DNA of 64,000 nucleotides, from assembly GCF_019973735.1 (NCBI RefSeq), contig NZ_AP024463.1, positions 2,728,001-2,792,000 on the forward strand, in the 5' to 3' direction. Each line of letters begins with the position of its first letter. Within the stretch, counting starts at the first letter, position 1. This DNA comes from Arachnia rubra (GTDB taxonomy: Bacteria; Actinomycetota; Actinomycetes; Propionibacteriales; Propionibacteriaceae). The position numbers were made by a program, and so were the translations under genes. Below, one piece after another: positions 54,117 to 63,901 of the stretch. Under the pieces are notes generated by a model. That model had not been told where the DNA came from. It did not search any database and saw only the letters and a program-made list of their open reading frames with translations.

Positions 54117-54718
54117 CGGGTTTCCTTTACGAGGTTGAGGGTCTCGCCCACCTGCTCGAACTCGTCGCCGGTGTGCGGGTCACGGAAGGTGTTGGGGCCG
54201 GTCTCCTCCAGCGGGAAACCGGAGCGGCCCACCCACTTGATGCGGCGGGCCGGGACACCGGCGACCAGCGCGTAGGCGGGAACGTCACGGGTGACGACGG
54301 AACCAGCGGCGACCGTCGCCCATTCGCCGATCGTCACAGGCGCGACACAGACGGCGCGCGCACCGACCGAGCAGCCGCGCCTCAGGGTCACCCCGACGGA
54401 CTCCCAGTCGTGGGCGCTCTTGGAGGTGCCGTCGGGGTTCACGGCGCGCGGAAAGGTGTCGTTGGTGAGCACCGCTGCCGGGCCGACGAACACCCCGTCC
54501 TCCAGCTGGGCAGGCTCGTAGACGAGAGCGTAGTTCTGGATCTTGCAGTTGTCCCCGACGTGAACCCCACTGCCTATGTAGGCTCCCCGCCCTACAATCA
54601 CGTTCTCGCCGATCTCGGCCCCGCCCCTCACCTGGGCGAGATGCCAGATGGAGGACCCGTCGCCGATGTCGACGCCGTCGTCCAGGTCCGCCGACGGAAG
54701 GATTCGTGGTTCAGGCAT
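54113..54718 (-). CDS. Left-handed beta-helix N-acetyltransferase, WlbB/WbpD-like
   Basis: A 201-residue hexapeptide-repeat acetyltransferase: repeats DDGVDIGDGSSIWHLAQVRG, ENVIVGRGAYIGSGVHVGDN and CKIQNYALVYEPAQLEDGVF. The block SSIWHLAQV and GPAAVLTNDTFPRAV match WlbB/WbpD enzymes, which acetylate the 3-amino group of UDP-2-acetamido-3-amino sugars. First gene of the operon, overlapping the aminotransferase by four bases. Together with the UDP-hexose dehydrogenase at 50134 this gives a full route to UDP-GlcNAc(3NAc)A or a relative. Confidence 0.9.
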   Translation of the reverse strand: MPEPRILPSADLDDGVDIGDGSSIWHLAQVRGGAEIGENVIVGRGAYIGSGVHVGDNCKIQNYALVYEPAQLEDGVFVGPAAVLTNDTFPRAVNPDGTSKSAHDWESVGVTLRRGCSVGARAVCVAPVTIGEWATVAAGSVVTRDVPAYALVAGVPARRIKWVGRSGFPLEETGPNTFRDPHTGDEFEQVGETLNLVKETR

Positions 54719-54946
54719 ATGCGTCCTATCGGTGGCTAACAGATGAATTTGACGCGGACAGTCTAGTGCTGCGCCTCTGCACTGGCCTAGTGCCGCTCAG
54801 AAGCCCGTCCACAACGGCCACGCCCTACGGGCCAGTAAGTAGCAACATATGGCTGGTCTGCCCACCAAAGATGGCTACCTACCGGGACGTAGGACCATAC
54901 GACGTCCGGTCCTCGTCCCCGACGGGTGGGGGATAGGGTTGCTCAC

Positions 54947-55969
54947 ATGCGGAATCTCAATGTGGCGGAGCTGGCGGCCAAGGTCGTTGAGGGGTCCAGG
55001 GGGCATGTGGCGAAGGCCATCACCCTGGTGGAATCAACGAAACCGGAGCATCGCGCGCAGGCACACGAGCTCCTGCAGCTGATCAATCCCCACACCGGGA
55101 AAGCTTTCCGGGTCGGTGTCTCCGGGGTGCCGGGCGCGGGCAAGTCGACTTTCATCAACGCGATGGGCGTCAAGCTGATCGACGAGTACCAGCACCAGGT
55201 CGCAGTGCTGGCCGTCGACCCGTCGTCGACGCGCACCGGCGGCTCCATCCTCGGGGACCGCACCCGCATGGGTGACCTCGCCAACCGGTCTGAGGCCTTC
55301 GTCCGCCCGTCCCCATCGGCGGGCCACCTGGGCGGTGTCGCCCGCGCGACGCGGGAGTCGATGCTGGTGCTGGAGGCCGCGGGCTACGACGTCGTGATGG
55401 TGGAGACCGTGGGCGTCGGACAGTCAGAGGTGGCGGTCGCCGGCATGGTCGACACCTTCCTGTTCCTGCATGTCGCCCGTACCGGCGACCAGCTACAGGG
55501 CATCAAACGCGGCATCCTGGAGCTGGCCGATGTGATCTCCATCACCAAGGCCGACGGCGACAACGAGGGCGAGGCCCGGGTGTCGGCCCGGGAGCTCAGC
55601 ATCGCGATGAAGCTGATCTCCAGCGACGAGACGAAGCGGCGCGCCCCCGTCCTGACGTGCTCCTCATACACCGGCGCAGGCCTGGACGATGTCTGGGCCG
55701 CGGTCACCAAGCACCGCGCCGACCTGGAGCAGGACGGCGAGCTCGCGGGCCGGCGCAGGGCGCAGCAGCGCGCCTGGCTGTGGAACATGGTGGAGCAGGA
55801 GATCATTCAGTCGCTGCGGACCTCCCCAGAGGTCCGTCAGGTCGCCGAGCGCGTCGAGGCCGATCTCGCGGCGGAGCGGGTCAGCGCCGTTGAGGGCGCC
55901 ACGGACATCCTCGATGCCTTCGCCCGCACCTTTCACGCCCCTGCGTCTCATACCCCCGCCTCACACTGA
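54947..55969 (+). CDS. meaB: MeaB/ArgK-family GTPase, methylmalonyl-CoA mutase chaperone
   Basis: A 340-residue G3E-type GTPase that protects and reloads adenosylcobalamin in methylmalonyl-CoA mutase. P-loop GVPGAGKSTFINAMG, the AVDPSSTRTGGSILGDRTRM block, base-specificity region SITKADGDNEGEA, and a C-terminal dimerisation helix. ATG 54947 is preceded by a weak AGGG. The mutase genes are not in this window. The presence of this gene supports propionate formation through methylmalonyl-CoA, as in Propionibacteriaceae. Confidence 0.94.
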   Translation: MRNLNVAELAAKVVEGSRGHVAKAITLVESTKPEHRAQAHELLQLINPHTGKAFRVGVSGVPGAGKSTFINAMGVKLIDEYQHQVAVLAVDPSSTRTGGSILGDRTRMGDLANRSEAFVRPSPSAGHLGGVARATRESMLVLEAAGYDVVMVETVGVGQSEVAVAGMVDTFLFLHVARTGDQLQGIKRGILELADVISITKADGDNEGEARVSARELSIAMKLISSDETKRRAPVLTCSSYTGAGLDDVWAAVTKHRADLEQDGELAGRRRAQQRAWLWNMVEQEIIQSLRTSPEVRQVAERVEADLAAERVSAVEGATDILDAFARTFHAPASHTPASH

Positions 55970-56142
55970 GTCCCGGAGGCACGACAGCCCGGCGGCCTCC
56001 CCGGACCCCCGCAAGGGTCCCGCGCAGGCGGCCGACTGCCGATCACAGTCCGATTCAGGGGCTTTTCAGGGGCTTCAGGCAGGCGAGTCAGGTGACCGCG
56101 ATTGGTGCTTCCTCTAAGCTGGTTTCGTTGAGAGGAGGGTGA

Positions 56143-56850
56143 ATGGGCGTGTTCGACCGCGCTGAGAAGAGGATCGGCGCTGCCGTTGACAAGGTTTTCG
56201 CCCGTGCCTTCAAGGGCGACGTGCAGCCTGTCGAGATCGCGGCGGGCATCCAGCGGGAGCTGGACTCCGAGGCCAAACTGTTGAGCCGTGACAAGCGACT
56301 GGTGCCGAATGTGTTCACCGTGTCCCTCTCCCCTCATGACTACAACAGGTTGTTCCCCTACACCAAGACGCTGAACGCGGAGATCATCCCAGGGCTCAGG
56401 GAGCACGCGGCAGAGCGGTCGTATGTCTTCAGTGGCCCCATCCAGATCCTCTACATGCTGGAGCAGAGCCTGCCGACGGGTCAGTTCCGGATCGCCAGCC
56501 AGGCCATCGCGTCTGCCCCCGACCAGCCGCCCGCGCCCAGGCCGCGGGCCTCGCAGCAACTGGTGCTCGAGGTCGGCGGGGTAAGGCATCCCCTGGTGCC
56601 GCCAGGCCTGGTGATCGGACGCGGCTCCAGCGCGGATCTGCGCGTCAACGATCCCGGGGTGTCGCGCCGCCACGCCATGATCTCGGTCTCCGGCCCGCTG
56701 GAGAACCGCACCATACGCATCGAGGATCTCGGGTCCACCAACGGGATCGTCGTCGACGGCTCGCGCGTCCAGACCGCGCAGCTGCGCGACGGCTCCCGCA
56801 TCGAGATCGGCAACACGAGGATGCTGGTGCATTCGCCTTCGGAGGCGTGA
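56143..56850 (+). CDS. fhaA: FhaA: DUF3662 and FHA-domain protein
   Basis: A 235-residue phosphopeptide-binding protein. Residues 1-115 are DUF3662 (GVFDRAEKRIGAAVDKVFARAF, then VPNVFTVSLSPHDYNRLF); residues 140-235 are an FHA domain with GRGSSADLRVNDPGVSRRHAMI and EDLGSTNGIVVDG. In mycobacteria FhaA binds phosphorylated MviN and regulates late peptidoglycan steps. GAGGAGGG precedes ATG 56143. The mycobacterial protein has a long linker between the domains; here it is short. It opens the operon running to pknB. Confidence 0.94.
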   Translation: MGVFDRAEKRIGAAVDKVFARAFKGDVQPVEIAAGIQRELDSEAKLLSRDKRLVPNVFTVSLSPHDYNRLFPYTKTLNAEIIPGLREHAAERSYVFSGPIQILYMLEQSLPTGQFRIASQAIASAPDQPPAPRPRASQQLVLEVGGVRHPLVPPGLVIGRGSSADLRVNDPGVSRRHAMISVSGPLENRTIRIEDLGSTNGIVVDGSRVQTAQLRDGSRIEIGNTRMLVHSPSEA

Positions 56851-56853
56851 ACA

Positions 56854-57315
56854 ATGTCGGATCTCATCGCGGCGGCAATCAAGATCGTCTTCCTTGCCCT
56901 GCTCTGGCTCTTCATCGGCATAGTCGCCGACGTGATCCGCAAGGACATGTTCGGGCGGAAGGTCTCGGCCTCCGACCTGCCCGCGACCGAGCTGGCGCCG
57001 GTACGCCGCGGCCGGTCGAAACGCCAGCCCACCCGGTTCGCTATCACGCAGGGCGCGCAGCAGGGCCTGTCGGTGCCCCTGGAGCCGACGATCAACCTGG
57101 GCCGCACCTCCGACTCCACTATCCTGCTCGACGACGACTACGCGTCGTCGCGTCACGCCCAGCTGGTGCAGCGTGACCCGGAGACCTGGATGGTCACCGA
57201 CCTGGGCTCCACCAACGGGACCTACGTCAACGGCAAACGCATCACCGAGCCCACGCCGCTGACGGTGAACGACATCCTGCGAATCGGCCGCACCATGATG
57301 AGACTGGAGGTGTGA
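56854..57315 (+). CDS. fhaB: FhaB/FipA: membrane FHA-domain protein
   Basis: A 153-residue protein with an N-terminal helix (IKIVFLALLWLFIGIVADVI) and a C-terminal FHA domain (INLGRTSDSTILLDDDYASSRHAQLV, then DLGSTNGTYVNGKRI). It is a substrate and adaptor of PknA/PknB type kinases and recruits proteins to the division site. Three bases after fhaA; the stop TGA overlaps the pstP start by one base. Confidence 0.94.
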   Translation: MSDLIAAAIKIVFLALLWLFIGIVADVIRKDMFGRKVSASDLPATELAPVRRGRSKRQPTRFAITQGAQQGLSVPLEPTINLGRTSDSTILLDDDYASSRHAQLVQRDPETWMVTDLGSTNGTYVNGKRITEPTPLTVNDILRIGRTMMRLEV

Positions 57316-58742
57316 TGCAGGCGTTCTCCCTCGACTTCCGCATCCACTCCGAGGTGGGGCGTGTCCGCAAGAACAACCAGGATGCAGCCTTTGCCAGCCC
57401 CAACCTGCTTCTCGTCGCCGACGGCATGGGCGGGGCGGCGGCGGGTGACCTTGCCTCGGCCGTCGCGGCGAGGGAGGCCAGCGACGGCGACCGCCGTCTC
57501 GGCAACGAGCACCTCGTGGAGCACATGGCGGGCATCATGCAGCGCGCCAACGACAAGCTGTCCGACCTGATCGAGAACGACCCGGAGCTGGACGGGATGG
57601 GAACCACCTTCTCGGGTGCCGCATTCTCGGGCACGATGCTGGGCATCGCACACATCGGCGACTCACGCGGCTATCTGCTGCGCGACGGCGAGCTGAGGCA
57701 ACTGACCCACGACCACTCCTGGGTGCAGTCGCTGATCGACGAGGGCCGCATCACCCCGGAGCAAGCCGCCACCCACCCGCACCGGTCGCTGATCCTCAAG
57801 GTCCTCAATGGGTCCGGGGACACGGAACCGGACTTCTTCGAGCTGGAGCCGAAGGAGGACGACCGGCTGCTGTTCTGCTCCGACGGCCTGTCGGGGCTGA
57901 TGACCGAGGCAGACCTGAAGAGACTGATGGCCCTCGACGATCTCGACGAGTGCGTCTCCCGTCTCGCGGCGCTGGCGAACGAGCACGGCGGCCACGACAA
58001 CATCTCCATGGTGCTGGCGCGCGTGGTCCCGCAGGACGACGCGCTCGACGCGGCCCCGTCGCAGCTGGCCGGGTCTGCCCTGGAGCGCACGATCCCGAGC
58101 ATCACGCGCGGCGAGGACAAGGGGCAGGGCTACCCCGAGCCGGAGAAGCCACCCGAGGACCCGGACCACGACTCCCTGGAACAGGCCCGGTACGCCCCGC
58201 AGGAGAGCAAGCACCGCTGGCCCACCGCACTGGCGGCGATCCTCGCGGGGGTGATCGTCGTGGGAGCTGCCTTCTGGGGAGTGAAGGTGTACAGCTCAAC
58301 TCGTTATTTCATAGCCGACGCCGACGGGCAGATCGGCATCTACAACGGTCTTCCGGGCGCGTTGCTCGGCTACCGGATGAATCAACTCATCGAGCGCCGC
58401 AATACGCTCATATCGGACCTGCCCGTGTTCTATCAGCGGCAGGTCACAAACACGATTGCTGTCGCCGACCTCCAGGCGGCCGGCGAGACGGCAGATGTCC
58501 TGGACGGCTATGCGACGCGCTGCGCGGCCGCGCGCCAGCAGCGGCGCGGCGCGGAGGCGACACCGCCACCCGACAGCCTGCCGACCGTGGCCCTGCCGAC
58601 GGAGACGACAGCGACTACGGAGACGGCAGCAACTGCCGAGGCCAGCCCGCTGCCGAACTCCACGGAGCAGGCGAACTACCCGACGATGCTGGCGCCGATG
58701 ACTCCCACGTCCACCGAAGAAGCAAATCCTGAGGCCTGCTGA
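57315..58742 (+). CDS. pstP: PP2C-family Ser/Thr phosphatase
   Basis: A 475-residue PPM phosphatase. The catalytic domain (1-240) has RIHSEVGRVRKNNQDAAF, LLVADGMGGAAAGDLAS (metal-binding Asp/Gly), and GGHDNISMVLARV (Asp). A membrane helix near 300 (ALAAILAGVIVVGAAFWGV) leads to an extracellular domain of about 170 residues rich in Thr/Pro/Ala. It dephosphorylates PknB and its targets. Start ATG 57315, with GTG 57312 possible. The extracellular tail (TETTATTETAATAEASPLPN) is low complexity. Confidence 0.95.
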   Translation: MQAFSLDFRIHSEVGRVRKNNQDAAFASPNLLLVADGMGGAAAGDLASAVAAREASDGDRRLGNEHLVEHMAGIMQRANDKLSDLIENDPELDGMGTTFSGAAFSGTMLGIAHIGDSRGYLLRDGELRQLTHDHSWVQSLIDEGRITPEQAATHPHRSLILKVLNGSGDTEPDFFELEPKEDDRLLFCSDGLSGLMTEADLKRLMALDDLDECVSRLAALANEHGGHDNISMVLARVVPQDDALDAAPSQLAGSALERTIPSITRGEDKGQGYPEPEKPPEDPDHDSLEQARYAPQESKHRWPTALAAILAGVIVVGAAFWGVKVYSSTRYFIADADGQIGIYNGLPGALLGYRMNQLIERRNTLISDLPVFYQRQVTNTIAVADLQAAGETADVLDGYATRCAAARQQRRGAEATPPPDSLPTVALPTETTATTETAATAEASPLPNSTEQANYPTMLAPMTPTSTEEANPEAC

Positions 58743-60130
58743 TGTCCGTCGTCCAACAGCCCTCAGCAACGGGCGAATACATCATCTTCCGGCAGCGGCG
58801 CGGCGTCGAGCTCGCGCTGACGCTGGCAGCATGCACCTTCGGGCTGGTCGGCTGGGTCGTCTCCTACCTGAACCTGCGGGGCTCGCTGCCACCCGAGCTG
58901 ATCCCGGGGACCATCATCTGGTTCGCGCTGGCCTTGGGCGCCCACGCCATCGTCAGGTGGCGGATCCCCTACGCGGATCCCGTGATCCTTCCCGTGGTGT
59001 TCCTGCTGAACGGGCTCGGCCTGGCGATGATCGCCCGCCTCGACCTAGCGAAGAATGCGCACGCGGCCACAAACCAGATCATCTGGACGGGGCTCGGGAT
59101 CGCGCTGTTCGCCGCGGTCGTGTTCTGGTTGCGTGATCACCGCCGGCTCCAGCGGTTCCCGTACCTGCTGTTCCTGGGTGGCCTGCTGATGCTGATCCTG
59201 CCCCTGGTGCCGCTGGTCGGACGTGAGCTGAACGGCGCCCGGATCTGGATCGGGGTGGGCCCGTTCAGCTTCCAGCCGGCTGAGGTGGCCAAGATCCTCC
59301 TGGCGCTGGCTTTCGCCGCTTATTTCTACGAGAAACGCGACCTGCTGGCCCTCGCTGGGAGGCGCTTCATCGGCCTGGAGTTCCCCCGGGCCCGTGACCT
59401 CGGGCCCATCGCGGTGATGTGGCTGCTGTCGCTGGCGATCATGGTCTTCCAGAACGACCTCGGAACCGCGCTGCTGTTCTTCGGCCTGTTCACGTTCATG
59501 ATCTACGTGGCGACGCAGCGGCCAGCCTGGCCGATCCTGGCGGGGATCGCATTCGTCATAGCCGGCCTGCTGGCCTACAACTTCACCAACCACGTGCCGC
59601 GCCGCGTCAACTCCTGGCTCAACCCGTTCAGCGACTACGACGGCAACTACCAGATCATCCAGGCGCAGTTCGGCTTCGCCTGGGGTGGGTTGTTCGGCCG
59701 CGGCTGGGGGCAGGGATCACCCTGGCTGACGCCGATGAACGAAAGCGACTTCATAGCCGCTAGCCTGGCCGAGGAGATCGGGATCGTGGGCCTGATGGCG
59801 ATCGTGCTGATGTACGGGTTCATCGTGGCCCGTGGCATGAAGACCGCCCTGACCTGCCCCGACGGCTTCGGCAAGCTCCTCGCGGGCGGGCTGGCGTTCA
59901 CGTTCGCGGTACAGGTGTTCTCGATCATCGGCGGCATCACGCGGCTGCTGCCGCTGACCGGCCTGACCACACCCTTCATGTCGCAGGGTGGTTCCTCTCT
60001 GATCGCGAACTGGATGATCATCGGGATCCTGATGGTGATCTCCCACCGGGCACGCATGCCTCAGCGTGCCACGGCCACCCCGCAGGAGTTGCTGACTCCT
60101 GCCCAGTCGACGGCGGTGATTGCAAAATGA
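58742..60130 (+). CDS. rodA: FtsW/RodA-family peptidoglycan polymerase
   Basis: A 462-residue SEDS protein with about 12 helices. Family residues seen: GARIWIGVGPFSFQPAEVAKI (the catalytic loop), FQNDLGTALLFFGLF, and VNSWLNPFSDYDGNYQIIQAQFGFAWGGLFGRGWGQG near the membrane face. It polymerises lipid II with the partner PBP (next gene). The start overlaps the pstP stop by one base. Whether it serves division (FtsW) or elongation (RodA) is inferred as RodA from operon position. Confidence 0.94.
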   Translation: MSVVQQPSATGEYIIFRQRRGVELALTLAACTFGLVGWVVSYLNLRGSLPPELIPGTIIWFALALGAHAIVRWRIPYADPVILPVVFLLNGLGLAMIARLDLAKNAHAATNQIIWTGLGIALFAAVVFWLRDHRRLQRFPYLLFLGGLLMLILPLVPLVGRELNGARIWIGVGPFSFQPAEVAKILLALAFAAYFYEKRDLLALAGRRFIGLEFPRARDLGPIAVMWLLSLAIMVFQNDLGTALLFFGLFTFMIYVATQRPAWPILAGIAFVIAGLLAYNFTNHVPRRVNSWLNPFSDYDGNYQIIQAQFGFAWGGLFGRGWGQGSPWLTPMNESDFIAASLAEEIGIVGLMAIVLMYGFIVARGMKTALTCPDGFGKLLAGGLAFTFAVQVFSIIGGITRLLPLTGLTTPFMSQGGSSLIANWMIIGILMVISHRARMPQRATATPQELLTPAQSTAVIAK

Positions 60131-61554
60131 ACGGCCCCCTGAGGAAAGTCAGCATCTTCATCTCGCTGCTGATGGCGGCTTTGTTGTTGAACATCACCTG
60201 GATCAGCGTCGGCCAGTCCGACGCGCTGAACGCGGATGTGCGCAACCGCCGCGTCCGCGACCACGAGTTCACCACCAACCGCGGTGCAATCCTCGTCGGC
60301 AACGACGCGATCGCCACGTCGGTGCCGGGGACGGACCAGTTCCCGTGGCAGCGCACCTTCCCGAAGGGTGAGCTGTATTCCTCAGTAACGGGCTGGTATT
60401 CGTACTCCTACGGCCGCCAGGAGCTGGAACGGAGCTGGAACTCGGAGCTGTCGGGCACCGCCTCGTCGCAGATGTTTTCCCGGGTCCTGGACCTGCTCAC
60501 CGGGAAGAAGCCGCAGGGCGCCAACCTGAACACGACGCTCAACCCGAAGGCACAGGCAGCCGCCGTGAAGGCGCTGGGCAAACAGCAGGGTGCCGCCATC
60601 GCGATCGACTACACAACCGGCGAGATCCTGGCGCTGGCCTCGACCCCCACCTACGACCCGAACCTGCTGGCCACCCAGGACACGTCGGCGGAGAAAGCGA
60701 ACTGGGACTCCCTTCTGAACAATTCGGAGGAGCCACTGAAGAACCGGGCCGTCCGCGAGGTCTTCCCACCCGGGTCGACCTTCAAGCTGGTGACGTCCGC
60801 GGCGGCCCTGGAGTCGGGATACGCGCCGGACACCGTCGTCGCCGCACCGAACACGTACCAGCTGCCGGGCTCCAGCCACTCCGTCGGGAACTCGACGAAC
60901 TGCGGCGGCACCGAGATCACGCTGGAGCATGCGCTGGCGACGTCCTGCAACACCACGTTCGCGAAGCTGGGCGTGGACCTGGGCAAGGACAAGATGGTGG
61001 ACATGGCCAAGAAATTCGGCTTCAACGCGGAACCGGGCATCGACCTGCCGGCGTCGACGTCGAGGTTCCCGGAGCAACTGGACGCGGCGCAGCTGGGCCA
61101 GTCGAGCATCGGACAGTATGAGGTGGCCGCCTCGCCCCTGCAGATGCTGATGGTCGCCTCCGCCATCGCCAACGACGGGGTGCTGATGAAACCCCACCTG
61201 GTCAAGAGCGTCACCGGCAGCGACCTGAAGGTGATCCAGACGGTGCAGCCTGAGCAGATGAGCCGCCCGATCGGCGAGGGCACCGCTAAGCAGCTCAGGC
61301 AGATGATGGAGAATGTGGTGAGCGACGGCACCGGCTCACCCGCGGACATCAGTGGCTTGACGGTCGGGGGCAAGACCGGTACCGCCCAGTCCGATCCGAA
61401 CCGTCCGCCCTATGCATGGTTCGTCGGCTATGCTTCCGAACCGCATGTCGCCGTCGTGGCCTTCGTGCAGAGCACCGCGGTCTCGCGCGACGACATCTCT
61501 GGCGGCAAGGTCGCTGCGCCGATTTTCAAAGCCGTGGTGGAGGCCGTCAAATGA
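60127..61554 (+). CDS. pbpA: Penicillin-binding protein PbpA
   Basis: A 475-residue class B PBP. One N-terminal helix (KVSIFISLLMAALLLNITW), a dimerisation region, then the transpeptidase. Catalytic motifs: SxxK at Ser217 (PPGSTFKLVTSA), SxN in ATSCNTTFAKLG, and KTG in VGGKTGTAQSDP. It crosslinks peptidoglycan together with the SEDS polymerase upstream. Four-base overlap with rodA. Confidence 0.95.
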   Translation: MNGPLRKVSIFISLLMAALLLNITWISVGQSDALNADVRNRRVRDHEFTTNRGAILVGNDAIATSVPGTDQFPWQRTFPKGELYSSVTGWYSYSYGRQELERSWNSELSGTASSQMFSRVLDLLTGKKPQGANLNTTLNPKAQAAAVKALGKQQGAAIAIDYTTGEILALASTPTYDPNLLATQDTSAEKANWDSLLNNSEEPLKNRAVREVFPPGSTFKLVTSAAALESGYAPDTVVAAPNTYQLPGSSHSVGNSTNCGGTEITLEHALATSCNTTFAKLGVDLGKDKMVDMAKKFGFNAEPGIDLPASTSRFPEQLDAAQLGQSSIGQYEVAASPLQMLMVASAIANDGVLMKPHLVKSVTGSDLKVIQTVQPEQMSRPIGEGTAKQLRQMMENVVSDGTGSPADISGLTVGGKTGTAQSDPNRPPYAWFVGYASEPHVAVVAFVQSTAVSRDDISGGKVAAPIFKAVVEAVK

Positions 61555-61617
61555 GGACGGGCGAAAACTGGATCGATGGGCCACAATGGTTCTCGATCAA
61601 TCGAAAGGACCAGTGCG

Positions 61618-63660
61618 ATGACTGAGCGAGGCACCCTGCTGGGCGGGCGCTACGAGCTCGATCAGATTATCGGGCGTGGCGGCATGGCAGAGGTCTGGCG
61701 TGCCCGTGACCTCCGTCTCATCCGCGACGTGGCCATCAAGCGCCTGCGCATCGACCTGGCCAGCGATCCCACGTTCCAGGCCCGGTTCCGCCGCGAGGCC
61801 CAGTCCGCGGCGGGCCTGAACCACCCGAACATCGTCGCCGTCTACGACACCGGCGAGGAGCGGGACACCAAGTCCGATGTCATGGTGCCGTACATCGTGA
61901 TGGAGCTCGTCGAGGGTGTGACGCTGCGCGAGGTGCTGCGCGACGGCCGCAAGATCGTGCCGAACCGGGCGCTGGAGTTCACAGCCGGGGTGCTCGACGC
62001 GCTGTCCTACAGCCACCGTGCCGGGATCATCCATCGCGACATCAAACCGGCAAACGTGATGCTCACCCCCGCGGGAACGGTGAAGGTGATGGACTTCGGC
62101 ATCGCCCGCGCCGTCGCCGACACCTCCGCGACGATGACGCAGACGGCCGCCGTGATCGGCACCGCCCAGTATCTGTCGCCGGAGCAGGCGCGCGGCGAGA
62201 AGGTCGACCAGCGTTCGGACCTGTACTCGGTGGGCTGCTTGCTCTACGAGCTGCTGTGCTCGGAGCCGCCGTTCAAGGGGGACTCCCCCGTCTCCGTCGC
62301 CTATCAGCACGTCCGGGAGACGCCCGTACCACCCAGCCAGCGTGACCCCGAGGTGACCCCGGCGATGGACGCCATCGCCTTGAAGGCGCTGGCCAAGTCG
62401 CCTGCAGACCGCTACCAGGACGCCCGCGAGTTCCGCGAGGACATCCTGCGGGCCCTGAACGGGCAGCCGGTGATGGCAGCCTTCTCCTCCCCCACTGAGA
62501 TGCCGACCACGGTGATGCCATCCTCCGCGCGGCGCGCCGCCCCGACCACCGCGATGCCAGCGGCGGCCGACAGCCCGGCGGATACCTCCGTGAACGGCGC
62601 AGTGGACACCCTGGAGGATGAGGACCAGAAGAAGAAGCGCAAGAGGCTCGTGGTCACGCTCTCGGTCCTGGCCGGGCTGCTGGTGATCGCACTCGCCGCC
62701 ACCGCCTACATGGTCTTCGCCAACCCCGCTCCCCGGCAGGTGACGGTGCCGAATGTCGTCGGGTCGGACCAGGCCACCGCGGAGAGCGCCCTGAAAGAGC
62801 AGGGCTTCGCCTCGAAGGTGGAGAACGTCGAGTCCGACGACGCGAACAAAGGCAGGGTCACGGCAAGCGACCCGGCCTCCGGCACCCAGGCCGCGTTCGG
62901 CAGCACGGTGACCTTGAAGGTCGGGCAGGGACCGACTCAGCTTGAGATTCCCTCCGATCTGAAGGGCAAGTCCTTCGACGACGCCAAGTCACAGCTCCAG
63001 AAAGCCGGTTTCACGGGCAAGATCACCAAAGAGGACATGAAACCGGCAGATGAGGCCGCCGATGCCGTGAAGGGGCAGGTGCAGGAGAGCGATCCCGTTC
63101 TAGGTCAGAAGGCCGCGCCCGACCACGACATCACCCTGAAAGTCGCGACGGGAACCTCCCCGGTGCCGGATTTCACCGGCAAGACCCTGGACGAGGCCCA
63201 GAGCCTGGCCACGAATGCGGGTTTCCAGGTGACGCTAAAGAGCTCGGAGGGCGAGACCAGCCAGCAGGATGCGGGGAAGGTCTTCAAACAGAGTCCCGAC
63301 GAGGGAACCGCCCTGGACCGCAAGACGGGGAAGATCACCGTCACCATTGCAAAGGCAGCCCCCACGACCGCCAAGGTGCCGAACATGATCGGCATGGATG
63401 AGAGCCAGGCACAGCAGGCATTCAAGAGCGCTGGTTTCTCCCGGCCACTGCGGATCAGGCAGGTCGAACAGCCCGGACAACAGACCTACGGCCGGGTGAG
63501 CGCCCAGAATTTCGATGCAGACACCGAGCTGCCCAGGAACACCGAAGATGTGGAGGTGACCATCCCGACCCAGCCGGCCCAGAACTCGCAGGAACCTACC
63601 CAGACACCGAGCCCATCACCGACACCCCTGCCATCCCCGCCGCCGTCGCCGAAGCGCTGA
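61618..63660 (+). CDS. pknB: Ser/Thr protein kinase PknB with four PASTA domains
   Basis: A 680-residue receptor kinase. Kinase domain: glycine loop [15 protein letters not shown], Lys41 (VAIKRLRI), [11 protein letters not shown] with catalytic Asp141, DFGIA with Asp159, and the activation loop Thr residues 172/174/176 (ATMTQTAAV), as in mycobacterial PknB. A helix near 340-365 ([24 protein letters not shown]) crosses the membrane. Four PASTA domains follow (each with VPNVVG-like starts: [42 protein letters not shown]), binding muropeptides and lipid II. The end is Pro/Ser-rich. AAAGGA precedes ATG 61618; the frame from 61576 is not used. Confidence 0.96.
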   Translation: MTERGTLLGGRYELDQIIGRGGMAEVWRARDLRLIRDVAIKRLRIDLASDPTFQARFRREAQSAAGLNHPNIVAVYDTGEERDTKSDVMVPYIVMELVEGVTLREVLRDGRKIVPNRALEFTAGVLDALSYSHRAGIIHRDIKPANVMLTPAGTVKVMDFGIARAVADTSATMTQTAAVIGTAQYLSPEQARGEKVDQRSDLYSVGCLLYELLCSEPPFKGDSPVSVAYQHVRETPVPPSQRDPEVTPAMDAIALKALAKSPADRYQDAREFREDILRALNGQPVMAAFSSPTEMPTTVMPSSARRAAPTTAMPAAADSPADTSVNGAVDTLEDEDQKKKRKRLVVTLSVLAGLLVIALAATAYMVFANPAPRQVTVPNVVGSDQATAESALKEQGFASKVENVESDDANKGRVTASDPASGTQAAFGSTVTLKVGQGPTQLEIPSDLKGKSFDDAKSQLQKAGFTGKITKEDMKPADEAADAVKGQVQESDPVLGQKAAPDHDITLKVATGTSPVPDFTGKTLDEAQSLATNAGFQVTLKSSEGETSQQDAGKVFKQSPDEGTALDRKTGKITVTIAKAAPTTAKVPNMIGMDESQAQQAFKSAGFSRPLRIRQVEQPGQQTYGRVSAQNFDADTELPRNTEDVEVTIPTQPAQNSQEPTQTPSPSPTPLPSPPPSPKR

Positions 63661-63835
63661 CTGGTGGGGAGCACATCCAGGCACCACCCGCGGACATGCT
63701 CACGTGAGGCAAACGCTACCGTTCCCGGACATTTTTCGTCAGTCTCGTCGCGCTCTGTACAGAAACGATTGATTCCGGGTAGGGTCCACCAAAAGCGCAT
63801 CGATCCACAACGTAACTAAGGGAGGGTGATGGGTT

Positions 63836-63901
63836 GTGCGATACGTTGTCAGCGCTATTTTGGCTGCCGCGATCTTCTTCTCCGGCGTTACCCATGTCTG
63901 A
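63836..63901 (+). CDS. Possible leader peptide or small membrane protein (21 aa)
   Basis: GTG start after AGGGAGGG, encoding MRYVVSAILAAAIFFSGVTHV, a hydrophobic 21-residue product with Tyr/Phe. It overlaps the start of the next gene by eight bases. It may be a real small membrane peptide or a leader that couples translation to the downstream gene. Between pknB and this ORF (63661-63835) I see nothing definite. Confidence 0.4.
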   Translation: MRYVVSAILAAAIFFSGVTHV

